From NCBI RefSeq assembly GCF_004364165.1, contig NZ_SOAY01000013.1, positions 185,096 to 249,095 on the forward strand: a stretch of DNA of 64,000 nt, read 5' to 3'. This DNA is from Maribacter spongiicola. GTDB taxonomy: Bacteria; Bacteroidota; Bacteroidia; Flavobacteriales; Flavobacteriaceae. Shown in pieces: positions 48,815 through 57,440 of this stretch. Made by a program: the position numbers and the translations under genes. Each line of letters begins with the position of its first letter. Position 1 is the first letter of the stretch. The notes beneath the pieces were generated by a model. That model made no database searches and was not told the origin of the DNA. It was given only the letters and a program-made list of their open reading frames with translations.

Positions 48815-49339
48815 ATGGGACTTTTAGATATTTTACTTGGATTACCCTTAATATGGGGTCTATGGAAGGGATATAAAAACGGACTATTCATGGAAATAGC
48901 ATCTATTGTTGCACTTGTTGCAGGTATTTTCGGAGCAATCCATTTTTCATACATAACGGGCAACTATTTATCTGAGCATTTAAACTGGGATGAACGCAAC
49001 ATGAGTATCATTGCCTTTATAATTACATTGATACTTATCATCATCATTGTAAATTTAATTGGAAAACTACTGACTAAAGTTGCCAACTTTGCCATGCTAG
49101 GCTTATTGAATAAAATTGCAGGTGGTATTTTTGGTGTGTTAAAGGTGGCTATTTTGCTTGGTGCCGCTTTCATATTTTTTGATAGAATGGACAGCACATT
49201 TAATTTACTAGATGATGAGACTAAGCAAGAATCAATTCTTTATCAACCTATTAAAGATATCGGGGCATTAATTTTTGATACCGTTCTAGTAAGTGAAGCT
49301 CCGCCAAGTCAGGTTTCAGAGGACCCAATAATCATATAA
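48815..49339 (+). CDS. CvpA-family membrane protein
   Basis: 174 residues with four membrane helices and the CvpA opening MGLLDILLGLPLIWGLWKGY, then IASIVALVAGIFGAIHFS and a GILNKIAGGIFGVLK-like loop (LLNKIAGGIFGVLKVAIL). CvpA proteins are linked to colicin V production and envelope homeostasis. The acidic C-terminus (SEAPPSQVSEDPIII) is cytoplasmic. It is monocistronic. Confidence 0.9.
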   Translation: MGLLDILLGLPLIWGLWKGYKNGLFMEIASIVALVAGIFGAIHFSYITGNYLSEHLNWDERNMSIIAFIITLILIIIIVNLIGKLLTKVANFAMLGLLNKIAGGIFGVLKVAILLGAAFIFFDRMDSTFNLLDDETKQESILYQPIKDIGALIFDTVLVSEAPPSQVSEDPIII

Positions 49340-49527
49340 TTGTATGGTCCGCTAATCTTACTTTTTGTACACTTTATCGAATATGCATTTTTGTTAATGC
49401 CCTGCGTTTAATTTTTCAATAATATTACTACATCGATAACCCAAATCGATTACGAGAGCTTAGAACACTCTTAACTTTATTACCTACTGCGCTACGCCGA
49501 AAGGCTACACAATTTAAAGACACTTAT

Positions 49528-50007
49528 ATGAAAATGAGATTGCTTTACGCGGTCCCTGTCTTTTTATTACTTTTTCTTGGTTCTTGTACTAGCGACTCTA
49601 TAGATGATACGCCAGTACTTGAAGCTGAAAATGTTTTAACTATAGAGCAGGACCTACTAGATATTGTTAATGCGCACAGGTTAAGTCTAAAAACCAATAC
49701 ATTAATTTTTAGTGATGTTGCATATAAATATGCGAACCTTCATACCGACTACATGATATCTAAAGGTAGCATTAGCCACGATAATTTTAGCTCAAGAGCT
49801 TCTAACATCGATTCTGAAATCAGCGTTGAAATGGTTGCAGAAAATGTTGCCAAAGACTATCAATCTGCTTTAGAGGCTTTTGAAGGGTGGTATGTTAGCA
49901 GCAGCCATAAAAAAACAATGGAAGGCGATTTTACACACACTGGTATAAGTGTAAAAAAAGATGACCAGGGCAACTATTACTTTACTCAACTTTTTTACAA
50001 GCAGTAG
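49528..50007 (+). CDS. CAP (SCP/PR1)-domain lipoprotein, copy 1
   Basis: 159 residues: a lipoprotein signal (FLLLFLGSC) and a bacterial CAP domain. Conserved parts are DIVNAHR, YANLHTDYMI, ISHDNFSSRA, VAENVAKDY, the His-containing SSSHKKTMEGDFTHTGISV and YYFTQLF. The CAP cavity residues (His/Glu/His) are present. It is a near neighbour and paralogue of the next gene. The role is unknown; bacterial CAP proteins are usually envelope-associated. Confidence 0.88.
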   Translation: MKMRLLYAVPVFLLLFLGSCTSDSIDDTPVLEAENVLTIEQDLLDIVNAHRLSLKTNTLIFSDVAYKYANLHTDYMISKGSISHDNFSSRASNIDSEISVEMVAENVAKDYQSALEAFEGWYVSSSHKKTMEGDFTHTGISVKKDDQGNYYFTQLFYKQ

Positions 50008-50270
50008 AACATTTGTATTACTTTATTAAGGACTAATCTAGGTTTAGTTTAACTCAAAATCGCTGACTGGTGTTTTTAAGTTGATGAAGTGTAGATAGTC
50101 ACATGAAATACACTTTTATTCGTTGTAATTTTTGAGGTATTTTAACGATCGACCCCCATCTATAGATTCGTGTCGCTTACCGTACAAAATACACTTTCTA
50201 TAGATATTCTTCTTAATGAAAAGATTGGTGGGCCTATTTTTGTCATTCAATACTTAAATAGTCCCCCTTT

Positions 50271-50777
50271 ATGAAATCTTCATTAATTTATTTAATTGTA
50301 TTCATTACCGTATTATCGTCATGTTCTAGATATGAGAACTTTGCGGGTTACCAAGAAACTTCTGAAGAACCATTGTTAACTTATACTTTGGCTTCTTCTA
50401 ATTCGCATAACAATCTAGAAACCGAACTTTTTGAAATGATAAATAATTATCGAGTTGGTATAGGTTTAAATGAACTGCAATTTGAGAGTACAGCATACTA
50501 TTATGCAAGCCTTCATACCACCTACATGATTTCAAAAGGTAAAACAAGTCATGATAATTTTAATATGCGAGCAAGTAACATTGCAAAAAGAACCAATGCC
50601 GTATTTGTTGCAGAAAATGTAGCAAGAAAATACGATACTATTGAAGAAGCTTTTTATGCATGGTTACTAAGTGCTGGCCACAGAGAAAATATAGAAGGTA
50701 ACTATGATTTTTCTGCTATAAACATTCAACAAAATAATAAAGGAGATTTATATTTTACACAACTTTTTTTTAGATAG
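50271..50777 (+). CDS. CAP (SCP/PR1)-domain lipoprotein, copy 2
   Basis: 168 residues, paralogous to copy 1: lipoprotein signal (ITVLSSC), NNYRVGIGLNELQF, YASLHTTYMISKGKTSHDNF, VAENVARKYDTIEEAF, GHRENIEGNYDFSAINI and YFTQLFFR. The two proteins match throughout the CAP domain, showing a tandem duplication with later divergence. The 263-bp gap between them holds no gene. A terminator follows. Confidence 0.88.
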   Translation: MKSSLIYLIVFITVLSSCSRYENFAGYQETSEEPLLTYTLASSNSHNNLETELFEMINNYRVGIGLNELQFESTAYYYASLHTTYMISKGKTSHDNFNMRASNIAKRTNAVFVAENVARKYDTIEEAFYAWLLSAGHRENIEGNYDFSAINIQQNNKGDLYFTQLFFR

Positions 50778-50798
50778 AATTTTAGAAGATAATATTTG

Positions 50799-50827
50799 AA
50801 AGCCTTTGTAACCCAAAGGCTTTTTTT
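50799..50827 (+). terminator. Terminator after second CAP gene
   Basis: Stem AAAGCCTTTG / CAAAGGCTTT with a 5-base loop, followed by seven T. It begins 21 bp after the CAP stop. Confidence 0.85.
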
Positions 50828-50830
50828 ATG

Positions 50831-50847
50831 CTTACCTTTTAGGTAAG
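50831..50847. promoter_or_regulatory. Perfect inverted repeat upstream of 3-hydroxyanthranilate dioxygenase
   Basis: CTTACC-TTTTA-GGTAAG, 39 bp before the start codon and just upstream of a TAACTTTC -7-like sequence (50863-50870), where the -33 region would be. The position suits an operator for a repressor, but no regulator is identified. Confidence 0.35.
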
Positions 50848-50886
50848 AAATGATCGTTTCTTTAACTTTCACTAAAAATCATAGAA

Positions 50887-51429
50887 ATGAGCATAAAAGC
50901 ACCATTTAACCTTAACAAATGGATAGAGGAAAACAGAGATTCACTTAAGCCCCCTGTCGGAAACAAAAATTTATATAAAGATGCTGGCGATTATATTGTT
51001 ATGATCGTTGCAGGGCCAAATGCCAGAAAAGACTATCACTACAACGAAACTGAAGAGTTGTTTTATCAGCTTGAAGGTCATATAGAAGTTCATATTCAAG
51101 AAGATGGTAAAAAAAGAACTATGCAATTAGGACCTGGAGACATGTATTTACACCCTGCCAAAGTACCGCATTCACCCGTTCGTAAAGAAGGATCTATTGG
51201 TCTGGTCATAGAACGGAAACGTGACCATATGAATGTGGACGATGGTCTGTTATGGTTCTGCGATAATTGTAATCACAAGTTATATGAAGCCTATTTTACC
51301 CTGCATGATATAGAAAAAGATTTCTTATCTCACTTTAAGCATTTTTACAGCTCCAAAGAATTAAGAACTTGCGATAATTGTGGTACTGTTATGCCAGTTG
51401 ACGAACGTTTTATAGCTAAAGAATCATGA
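50887..51429 (+). CDS. nbaC: 3-Hydroxyanthranilate 3,4-dioxygenase
   Basis: A 180-residue cupin enzyme that opens 3-hydroxyanthranilate in the kynurenine route to quinolinate or to acetyl-CoA. The iron ligands His51, Glu57 and His95 and substrate-binding Arg47 and Arg99 fall at the numbers known for the bacterial enzyme. The second, rubredoxin-like iron site is also intact: Cys125, Cys128, Cys162 and Cys165. The start of the DUF1304 gene overlaps its stop (ATGA). Tryptophan dioxygenase is encoded 40 kb away. Confidence 0.96.
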   Translation: MSIKAPFNLNKWIEENRDSLKPPVGNKNLYKDAGDYIVMIVAGPNARKDYHYNETEELFYQLEGHIEVHIQEDGKKRTMQLGPGDMYLHPAKVPHSPVRKEGSIGLVIERKRDHMNVDDGLLWFCDNCNHKLYEAYFTLHDIEKDFLSHFKHFYSSKELRTCDNCGTVMPVDERFIAKES

Positions 51430-51797
51430 TTATAGTAGCACAAATTATAACAGCCTTTGTAGCACTCATCCATATTTACATTCTTTGGTTTGAAATGTTT
51501 GCCTGGACAACGGCAGGAAGAAAAGTATTTAAAAACTTTCCTAAAGATTTATTTGAACCCACCAAATCAATGGCGGCAAACCAGGGACTATATAATGGTT
51601 TTTTGGCAGCCGGTTTGGTATGGTCTTTTTTTATAAGCGATATAACATGGTCTGCTAATATTGCGATTTTCTTTTTAGGCTGTGTTACCGTTGCTGGTGT
51701 TTACGGTGCATTTTCCGTAAGCAAAAAAATATTCTTTGTTCAAAGTATACCAGCTTTATTAGGTATTATCTTTTGGTGTATCGTTAAATTTTCTTAG
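51426..51797 (+). CDS. DUF1304 membrane protein
   Basis: 123 residues with four hydrophobic helices. Signature HIYILWFEMFAWTTAGRKVF and NQGLYNGFLAAGLVWSF match DUF1304. Function is unknown. It overlaps the nbaC stop by 4 bp and so is translationally coupled to a kynurenine-pathway enzyme, which might hint at transport or tolerance of an intermediate, but this is speculation. Confidence 0.88.
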   Translation: MIIVAQIITAFVALIHIYILWFEMFAWTTAGRKVFKNFPKDLFEPTKSMAANQGLYNGFLAAGLVWSFFISDITWSANIAIFFLGCVTVAGVYGAFSVSKKIFFVQSIPALLGIIFWCIVKFS

Positions 51798-51832
51798 CAA
51801 AAATTAGATGTCTTATTGGATAAAATTCTTTG

Positions 51833-51840
51833 TATTTTTG
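51833..51840 (+). promoter_or_regulatory. Candidate -7 box for aldehyde dehydrogenase gene
   Basis: TATTTTTG matches TAnnTTTG, 37 bp before the ATG at 51878. The nearest upstream TTG is only 14 bp away, short for a -33 element. The box supports the start at 51878 over an in-frame ATG at 51830, which would lie upstream of it. Confidence 0.45.
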
Positions 51841-51877
51841 TAATATATCTAACATTAATCACGCAAAAAGTTATAAA

Positions 51878-53431
51878 ATGTCAAAAATAGCAGCAGATTT
51901 CGGAATACACGATGCTTTAAAAGCATTAGGAATTAAAGATGTCAACGAGGGTACTTCAACTGGATCTAACCAATTTTCATCAGGTGATACAATTTCATCG
52001 TACTCACCAGTAGATGGTTCTCTAATTGCCAAAGTCAAAACAACGACAAAAGCAGATTACGAAAAAGTAATGTCTACTGCTACGACAACTTTTAAAGAGT
52101 GGAGAACAAAACCTGCACCACTACGTGGTGAAATCGTTAGACAATTTGGCGACAAATTAAGAGAGCTTAAAGAACCGTTAGGTAAACTTGTTTCTTATGA
52201 AATGGGAAAAAGCTACCAAGAAGGTTTAGGCGAGGTACAAGAAATGATAGATATATGCGATTTCGCAGTTGGTCTATCTCGTCAATTACACGGTTTAACT
52301 ATGCACTCAGAAAGACCTGGACATAGAATGTACGAGCAATATCATTCATTAGGTGTGGTCGGTATTATTTCTGCCTTTAACTTTCCTGTTGCTGTTTGGG
52401 CTTGGAATACGGCCCTTGCTTGGATCTGTGGTGATGTTTGTGTTTGGAAACCATCAGAAAAAACTCCGCTATGTGGTATAGCTTGTCAAAATATAGCTGC
52501 TGCAGTTATGAAAGCCAATAACTTACCTGAAGGTATTTCTTGTTTAATTAATGGGGATTATAAAATAGGTGAATTAATGACACAAGATAATAGAGTACCG
52601 TTAGTATCTGCTACGGGATCTATTAGAATGGGAAAAATAGTTGCTCAAGCGGTTGCTGCCAGACTTGGTAAATCTTTACTTGAACTTGGTGGTAACAATG
52701 CTATTATCGTTACACCTGACGCTGACTTAAAAATGACCGTTATCGGTGCTGTGTTCGGCGCTGTTGGCACTGCGGGTCAACGTTGTACTTCTACTAGAAG
52801 ATTGATCATACACGAATCTATGTACGATAAAGTAAAAGAAGCTGTTGTAGCTGCATATCAGCAATTAAGAATTGGTAATCCGTTAGATGAAAATAATCAT
52901 GTAGGTCCATTAATTGATACCGATGCAGTTGCCCAATATAAAATGGCTCTTGAAAAAGTGGTTAAAGAAGGTGGTAAACTAATCGTTGAAGGAGGAGTGT
53001 TAGAAGGTGAAGGTTACGAAAGTGGTTGCTACGTTAAACCTGCAATTGCAGAGGCTAAAAACGATTTCGAAATTGTTCAACACGAAACATTTGCTCCTGT
53101 TCTTTACTTATTAAAATATTATGGCGATGTTGAAAATGCCATTGCTATTCAAAATGGTGTGGTACAAGGGCTTTCATCTGCTATTATGACAAACAATCTT
53201 CGAGAAGCCGAACATTTTCTTTCTGCTTGGGGTAGTGATTGTGGTATTGCTAATGTAAACATCGGTACTTCTGGTGCTGAAATTGGTGGCGCTTTTGGTG
53301 GTGAAAAAGAAACGGGTGGTGGTCGCGAAAGCGGTTCTGATGCTTGGAAAGTGTACATGAGAAGACAAACCAATACTATTAACTATACTACTGAGCTTCC
53401 TTTAGCACAGGGTATAAAGTTTGATCTATAA
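51878..53431 (+). CDS. ALDH7-type aldehyde dehydrogenase (antiquitin-like)
   Basis: About 517 residues from the ATG at 51878. The sequence is closest in character to antiquitin/ALDH7, which oxidises aminoadipate semialdehyde (piperideine-6-carboxylate) in lysine breakdown: LHGLTMHSERPGHRMYEQYH, GVVGIISAFNFPVAVWAWN, the catalytic Glu in SLLELGGNNAI and the catalytic Cys in GTAGQRCTSTRR. Lysine-pathway neighbours are absent, so betaine aldehyde or other aldehydes remain possible. Confidence 0.9.
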   Translation: MSKIAADFGIHDALKALGIKDVNEGTSTGSNQFSSGDTISSYSPVDGSLIAKVKTTTKADYEKVMSTATTTFKEWRTKPAPLRGEIVRQFGDKLRELKEPLGKLVSYEMGKSYQEGLGEVQEMIDICDFAVGLSRQLHGLTMHSERPGHRMYEQYHSLGVVGIISAFNFPVAVWAWNTALAWICGDVCVWKPSEKTPLCGIACQNIAAAVMKANNLPEGISCLINGDYKIGELMTQDNRVPLVSATGSIRMGKIVAQAVAARLGKSLLELGGNNAIIVTPDADLKMTVIGAVFGAVGTAGQRCTSTRRLIIHESMYDKVKEAVVAAYQQLRIGNPLDENNHVGPLIDTDAVAQYKMALEKVVKEGGKLIVEGGVLEGEGYESGCYVKPAIAEAKNDFEIVQHETFAPVLYLLKYYGDVENAIAIQNGVVQGLSSAIMTNNLREAEHFLSAWGSDCGIANVNIGTSGAEIGGAFGGEKETGGGRESGSDAWKVYMRRQTNTINYTTELPLAQGIKFDL

Positions 53432-54011
53432 CAAAAACAAAAATTCCTTTGTGTGTTTAATAACTAGGCTGCTTTTCAATTGGTTGGTTCGTTCGACCAA
53501 CTACCATGAAGCAAAGTTTGTAACCCTAGAACAATAAACATACAAAGGAAATTTATGATACCTTTTATCTTTTTCTTCATTTTATAGTGTAAATACCTCT
53601 GTATTAAACTAGTAAATTACCCTACTCGTTTCAACCAATTCTGTACAGCTTTACCCGAATATTGTATAGTTGGACTTTTATTCCCTTAAATTTTAGACAT
53701 AAAAAAATCCTGTCTACTACAAGAGGACAGGATTTTTTAACCAACTAACTCAAAACTTCAAATTGTATATTCAATGCCCAATCTTTGTGGGGAGATGTAT
53801 ACTATTTAAAATACTTACGTAAAAATGCAACTTATAGTTGCTACTCCATACACTTTTTATATCGTTTTACTTATTGATTGTATAAATGGTGCTCATTATT
53901 ACATAACTGTTATTAACATAATGATTGATTGTAAGGTAATTAGGTTCCAATCTTTTAACATTTTTAAGATTTTTTTAATAAATTGTGCGCTAAACACTAA
54001 ACATTTTTACA
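53432..54011. other. 580-bp intergenic region with two hairpins and conserved tail (copy B)
   Basis: No convincing gene. An imperfect hairpin at about 53471-53513 has a GTTGGT/ACCAAC core. A strong hairpin at 53702-53738 is followed by AACCAAC (53739-53745), ACTTCAAATT (53755-53764) and a small CCCA/TGGG stem (53777-53791). The second set parallels the element at 11895-11991. The ompA promoter should lie near the right end. Confidence 0.45.
53702..53738. terminator. Terminator-like hairpin, 5' part of repeated element copy B
   Basis: Perfect 13-bp stem AAAAAATCCTGTC / GACAGGATTTTTT with an 11-base loop. It could end transcription from either side, but it lies 270 bp after the aldehyde dehydrogenase stop, far for that gene's own terminator. 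Confidence 0.7.
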
Positions 54012-54920
54012 ATGACGAAAACAACAACCTATTTATTATTGATGTTGATTACCATTGTAGTTGGAACTTTCATCTTTTATAATTGGTGTAGCGAATGCGC
54101 AACACCAGTTACACCGACTGAACCAGCCACAGAAAAGGTAATCGTAATAGAGCCCTCGGCAACATCGTATCCATTCGCAGTTGATGGTAATGGATTTGCC
54201 TACAACACCAATGACAATTATAATTTCAACATTTCTTCTCACGACATTTTAATGCCTTTAAGTGCTGAATTGACCAAAGGCGTTTCTGGTCTACAAAGCC
54301 ATTTAGAGTCCAATGGCAGTAATGTTATAAATGTAACAGGTTACTACACAAGCGAAGAAGAGAATAATACTGCGTTCCCCAATTTAGGCCTTGCAAGAGC
54401 AAACTCCATTAAAAACGATTTAGCTTCTAAGGGATTCTCTACTGCTCAAATCAACACCCAAGGTAAACTTATGGATGAGATGACCCCTAAAGATGGTACG
54501 TATTGGGGAGCTGCTTCATTTGGTCTTGAAGAGATATCTGCCACTGAAGGTGATGACCTAAAGGCTTTATATGATAAAATTAAAGCTGATCCGCTAGTTC
54601 TTTACTTCGATTCAGCAGAAGCGTCAATTCACTTAGACGCCGAGCAAAAACAAAAAATTGCTGATATTTCTAGATATTTAGATAAGGTTTCTGATGCTAC
54701 TTCAAGCGTAGTTGGTCATACAGATGCTACCGGGCAAGCAAGCACAAATATGAGATTAGGTCAAGACAGAGCTGAATTCGCTAAAAACTACTTAATGCAA
54801 AATGGCATAGCTGCTGATAAGATAATTGCTACATCTAAGGGACAAACACAACCAATTGCTACAAACGCCACTGAAGAAGGCAGAGTAAAAAATAGACGAA
54901 CAGTTATTACATTAAATTAA
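54012..54920 (+). CDS. OmpA-family protein with two OmpA-like domains
   Basis: 302 residues. An N-terminal signal anchor (about 5-25) is followed by a Pro/Thr-rich linker (ATPVTPTEPATEKV), a degenerate OmpA-like domain (about 70-160, LGLARANSIKNDLASKGFST) and a canonical peptidoglycan-binding OmpA domain (about 195-302) with VVGHTDATGQASTNMRLGQD and GRVKNRRTVITLN. The Asp and Arg that bind diaminopimelate are present. There is no beta-barrel, so it is a periplasmic anchored protein. The next gene begins 32 bp downstream. Confidence 0.9.
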   Translation: MTKTTTYLLLMLITIVVGTFIFYNWCSECATPVTPTEPATEKVIVIEPSATSYPFAVDGNGFAYNTNDNYNFNISSHDILMPLSAELTKGVSGLQSHLESNGSNVINVTGYYTSEEENNTAFPNLGLARANSIKNDLASKGFSTAQINTQGKLMDEMTPKDGTYWGAASFGLEEISATEGDDLKALYDKIKADPLVLYFDSAEASIHLDAEQKQKIADISRYLDKVSDATSSVVGHTDATGQASTNMRLGQDRAEFAKNYLMQNGIAADKIIATSKGQTQPIATNATEEGRVKNRRTVITLN

Positions 54921-54952
54921 AATATACACTAATCCTATAAATAAGTAAAAAC

Positions 54953-55597
54953 ATGAATTTTGAAAATATGAATATTTGGTGCTGGCTAATTCCAGCTTTA
55001 GTTGGTATCATTTGTGGAATACTAGGTTACCTACTAGGAAAAGGTTCTGCCAAGGTTATAGATAATTCTGCTGAGATCAATAGTCTTACGGCTAGTAACA
55101 CGAAACTAAAAGCTGAATTGACCGATTTAAACAATCTAAAAGCAAGCAACAGCAAATTAAAAGCTGATTTAGATGCGTGTAACCAAAAAGTAATTGCGGC
55201 AAGCAAAGCAGTAACGGCTGCTTCTAAAACACCAAGTACAAATCTAGGTGCCTCTGCTGCTTCTTTTGCTGCCGGCGCCGCTACAACTAGCGCTTTAGCT
55301 TTTGACGGGTCTGCTGCCAAGGCTGCATTTGGAAAAAACATTAAACAAGACGATTTAAAACTTGTTGAGGGTATTGGTCCAAAAATTGAAGGTATGTTCA
55401 AAGATCATGGTATTAAAACTTGGAAAGAACTTTCTGAGGCTAGCTTAGAAGCTTGCCAAAAAATATTGGATACTGGCGGTACACGATATAAAATTCACGA
55501 CCCTGCGTCATGGCCTATGCAAGCGAAAATGTGCTATGAAGGTAAATGGGCAGAACTTGTAAAGTGGCAACAAGAACACAAGCACGGTAAACTATAA
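54953..55597 (+). CDS. Membrane-anchored helix-hairpin-helix protein
   Basis: 214 residues. One N-terminal membrane helix (about 9-28, WCWLIPALVGIICGILGYLL), a coiled coil (about 40-75, SNTKLKAELTDLNNLKASNS), an Ala-rich linker (about 80-125) and a C-terminal domain with LKLVEGIGPKIEGMFKDHGI and IHDPASWPMQAKMCYEGKW. That domain resembles HhH DNA-binding modules and the predicted 5' nuclease-like proteins also found beside OmpA genes in Bacteroidota. Topology is uncertain: the C-terminus may be cytoplasmic. It is probably cotranscribed with the OmpA gene. Confidence 0.8.
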   Translation: MNFENMNIWCWLIPALVGIICGILGYLLGKGSAKVIDNSAEINSLTASNTKLKAELTDLNNLKASNSKLKADLDACNQKVIAASKAVTAASKTPSTNLGASAASFAAGAATTSALAFDGSAAKAAFGKNIKQDDLKLVEGIGPKIEGMFKDHGIKTWKELSEASLEACQKILDTGGTRYKIHDPASWPMQAKMCYEGKWAELVKWQQEHKHGKL

Positions 55598-55607
55598 TTT
55601 ACGTAAA

Positions 55608-55639
55608 AAAAATCCCGATCATAACTGATCGGGATTTTT
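55608..55639. terminator. Bidirectional terminator between convergent genes
   Basis: Perfect 14-bp stem AAAAATCCCGATCA / TGATCGGGATTTTT with a TAAC loop, 10 bp after one stop codon and 3 bp before the opposing stop. Confidence 0.9.
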
Positions 55640-55642
55640 ATT

Positions 55643-56641
55643 TTATAATGCTCCGTTTGCCTCTACCCACTTAAAATGATATTGATCTTGCGGAAATTTC
55701 ATTCTTTCTGCTATTCTTTCTAATCTTGATGGTAACTTAATTAAATAATCACGAGCCTTTTCTGCTTCTTCATTTAAAGAACGTACCTTATCGATTTCCC
55801 AATACGCATTTAGTTTACTTAAAATATCAACGTAGTCTTGTGCAGTATATACACCTAACCGCTGTGCACAGTTAGAGAAGTTCTCGAATGCTGATCCTAT
55901 TGTACCACCAGACTCACGTAAAAAGTGTGCCGGCATTACAATCTTCTTCTTCATCATATCTGCAAAGGCAATCATCATACCAGATGGATCTTCACCTAAA
56001 ATAGTCTTAACAAATTCTCTATAAGCCAAGTGGTGTCTCATTTCATCACCTGCAATAATAGTACACATTTTACCTAATAAGGCGTTTCCTTTTTTCTTTG
56101 CCATTTGCCCCACACGTTTGTGCGAAATATTAGTAGCTAATTCTTGAAAAGACGTATAAACAAAGTTTTTATACGGATCGCGATCTGTACCGATATCAAA
56201 ACCATCAGAAATTAAATGCTGGGTGGTTATTTCAATTTCTCTCATATTTACCCTTCCAGATAAATAAAGATATTTGTTTAGTACATCGCCATGTCTATTT
56301 TCTTCAGCTGTCCAAGCACGAACCCATTTTGCCCAGCCGTTTGTTTTATGGTCACCATGTTGGTCAACACCAACAACATCCATTAGCCAAGATTCATAAG
56401 TTGGCAATGCTTCTTCAGTTATAGTATCTGCTACCATGGTTACCCAAAAATCATATCCCAAATCTTTAGACTCTTCACGAATATCTTTTACCTCTTGCAA
56501 AAATGTATCTTTTTCAGAATTTGGTAAAAAATCTGTTGGTTGCCATATATCCTCTGGTTTTATAAGGAAAGATTCCATAAAGCTTTCTACTTTAGGCTCT
56601 AAAGCCTGCATCACTTCTAATCTTATATTTTTAGTAGACAT
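55643..56641 (-). CDS. Acyl-ACP desaturase (stearoyl-ACP type)
   Basis: A 332-residue soluble di-iron desaturase that introduces a double bond into acyl-ACP. All ligand positions fit the plant enzyme's spacing: Glu76 or Glu77 (TITEEALPTY), Glu114 and His117 (AEENRHG), Glu167 (SFQELAT), Glu200 and His203 (GDEMRHH). It would supply unsaturated fatty acids under aerobic conditions. It is monocistronic, with about 60 bp to the phosphatase gene behind it. Confidence 0.93.
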   Translation of the reverse strand: MSTKNIRLEVMQALEPKVESFMESFLIKPEDIWQPTDFLPNSEKDTFLQEVKDIREESKDLGYDFWVTMVADTITEEALPTYESWLMDVVGVDQHGDHKTNGWAKWVRAWTAEENRHGDVLNKYLYLSGRVNMREIEITTQHLISDGFDIGTDRDPYKNFVYTSFQELATNISHKRVGQMAKKKGNALLGKMCTIIAGDEMRHHLAYREFVKTILGEDPSGMMIAFADMMKKKIVMPAHFLRESGGTIGSAFENFSNCAQRLGVYTAQDYVDILSKLNAYWEIDKVRSLNEEAEKARDYLIKLPSRLERIAERMKFPQDQYHFKWVEANGAL

Positions 56642-56705
56642 AGTTTAGTTTTTATTAAAGATCATTAATAAAACAATCAATTTTTAAGTAAAGTTAATGG
56701 TTTTC

Positions 56706-57440
56706 TTAGTTTCTACCCTTTTCATTAGGATAAAAGGTGTAAACCGGATCACTTTGCCAGTATTCTTTTGAATCTGCATCAAAGACAGTTAACGGACCCT
56801 TAAAGGCTGCACCTGTATCAATATTCCAAACATTGGCTGCTTTCTGTGGGGTTGTTTTTCCTATACGAGTAACAGGTGTGTGCCCTATATAAATTTCAGA
56901 ATAGTTTGTTAATCGCTTCGGATAATGAATATGGTCTTTATCTAAATCTGTATTTAATGAAAGTGCCAATTCCCAGAGTGTACGATCCCAATAGAACGTT
57001 TTTTTAAAATATTCATGTTCTATACCTTTTAAATTGGTAAAACCCGCGTGTAAGAACAATCTGCTTTCTGAATCTAAATAGTAATTGTCTAAGCTTTCAT
57101 AAAATTTCAAGTGTGTATTCTTGGTTTCTTTTGTAGCCTTACCATATGAATTTGAAGTCGCCTCGCCACCATGCATAAACCAGGTTGGGTTGTCTGCTTG
57201 GCCTGTTAACCACTCATAGCAAAGCTCGTCATGGTTGCCTCTTAAGTATATACAATTATAGTTTTCTTTTAATTGCAAAAGATAATTTACGGTTTCAACA
57301 GCCTCTGACCAGCCATCGATATAATCTCCTAAGAAAATTATAGTATCATTTTCTGTTATAGCGGCTTTCTCAAGTACTTGTTTTAAGGCTTGTAACCCTG
57401 AATGAATATCACCTACTACCAGTGTTCTTTTTAAACTCAT
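56706..57440 (-). CDS. Calcineurin-like metallophosphatase
   Basis: 244 residues with the metal motifs GDIHSGLQAL, FLGDYIDGWSEAVE, RGNHDELCYEW and GHTPVTR. The pattern matches bacterial Ser/Thr-type phosphatases (PrpA/ApaH relatives). Its start overlaps the stop of the zinc-ribbon gene by 4 bp, so the two are coupled. The substrate is not predictable. Confidence 0.9.
   Translation of the reverse strand: MSLKRTLVVGDIHSGLQALKQVLEKAAITENDTIIFLGDYIDGWSEAVETVNYLLQLKENYNCIYLRGNHDELCYEWLTGQADNPTWFMHGGEATSNSYGKATKETKNTHLKFYESLDNYYLDSESRLFLHAGFTNLKGIEHEYFKKTFYWDRTLWELALSLNTDLDKDHIHYPKRLTNYSEIYIGHTPVTRIGKTTPQKAANVWNIDTGAAFKGPLTVFDADSKEYWQSDPVYTFYPNEKGRN

Noticed and set aside
53825..54082. Plus-strand frame of 85 codons overlapping the start of the OmpA gene
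   Set aside because: It is AT-rich, has no recognisable domain, and overlaps a clear gene in another frame.
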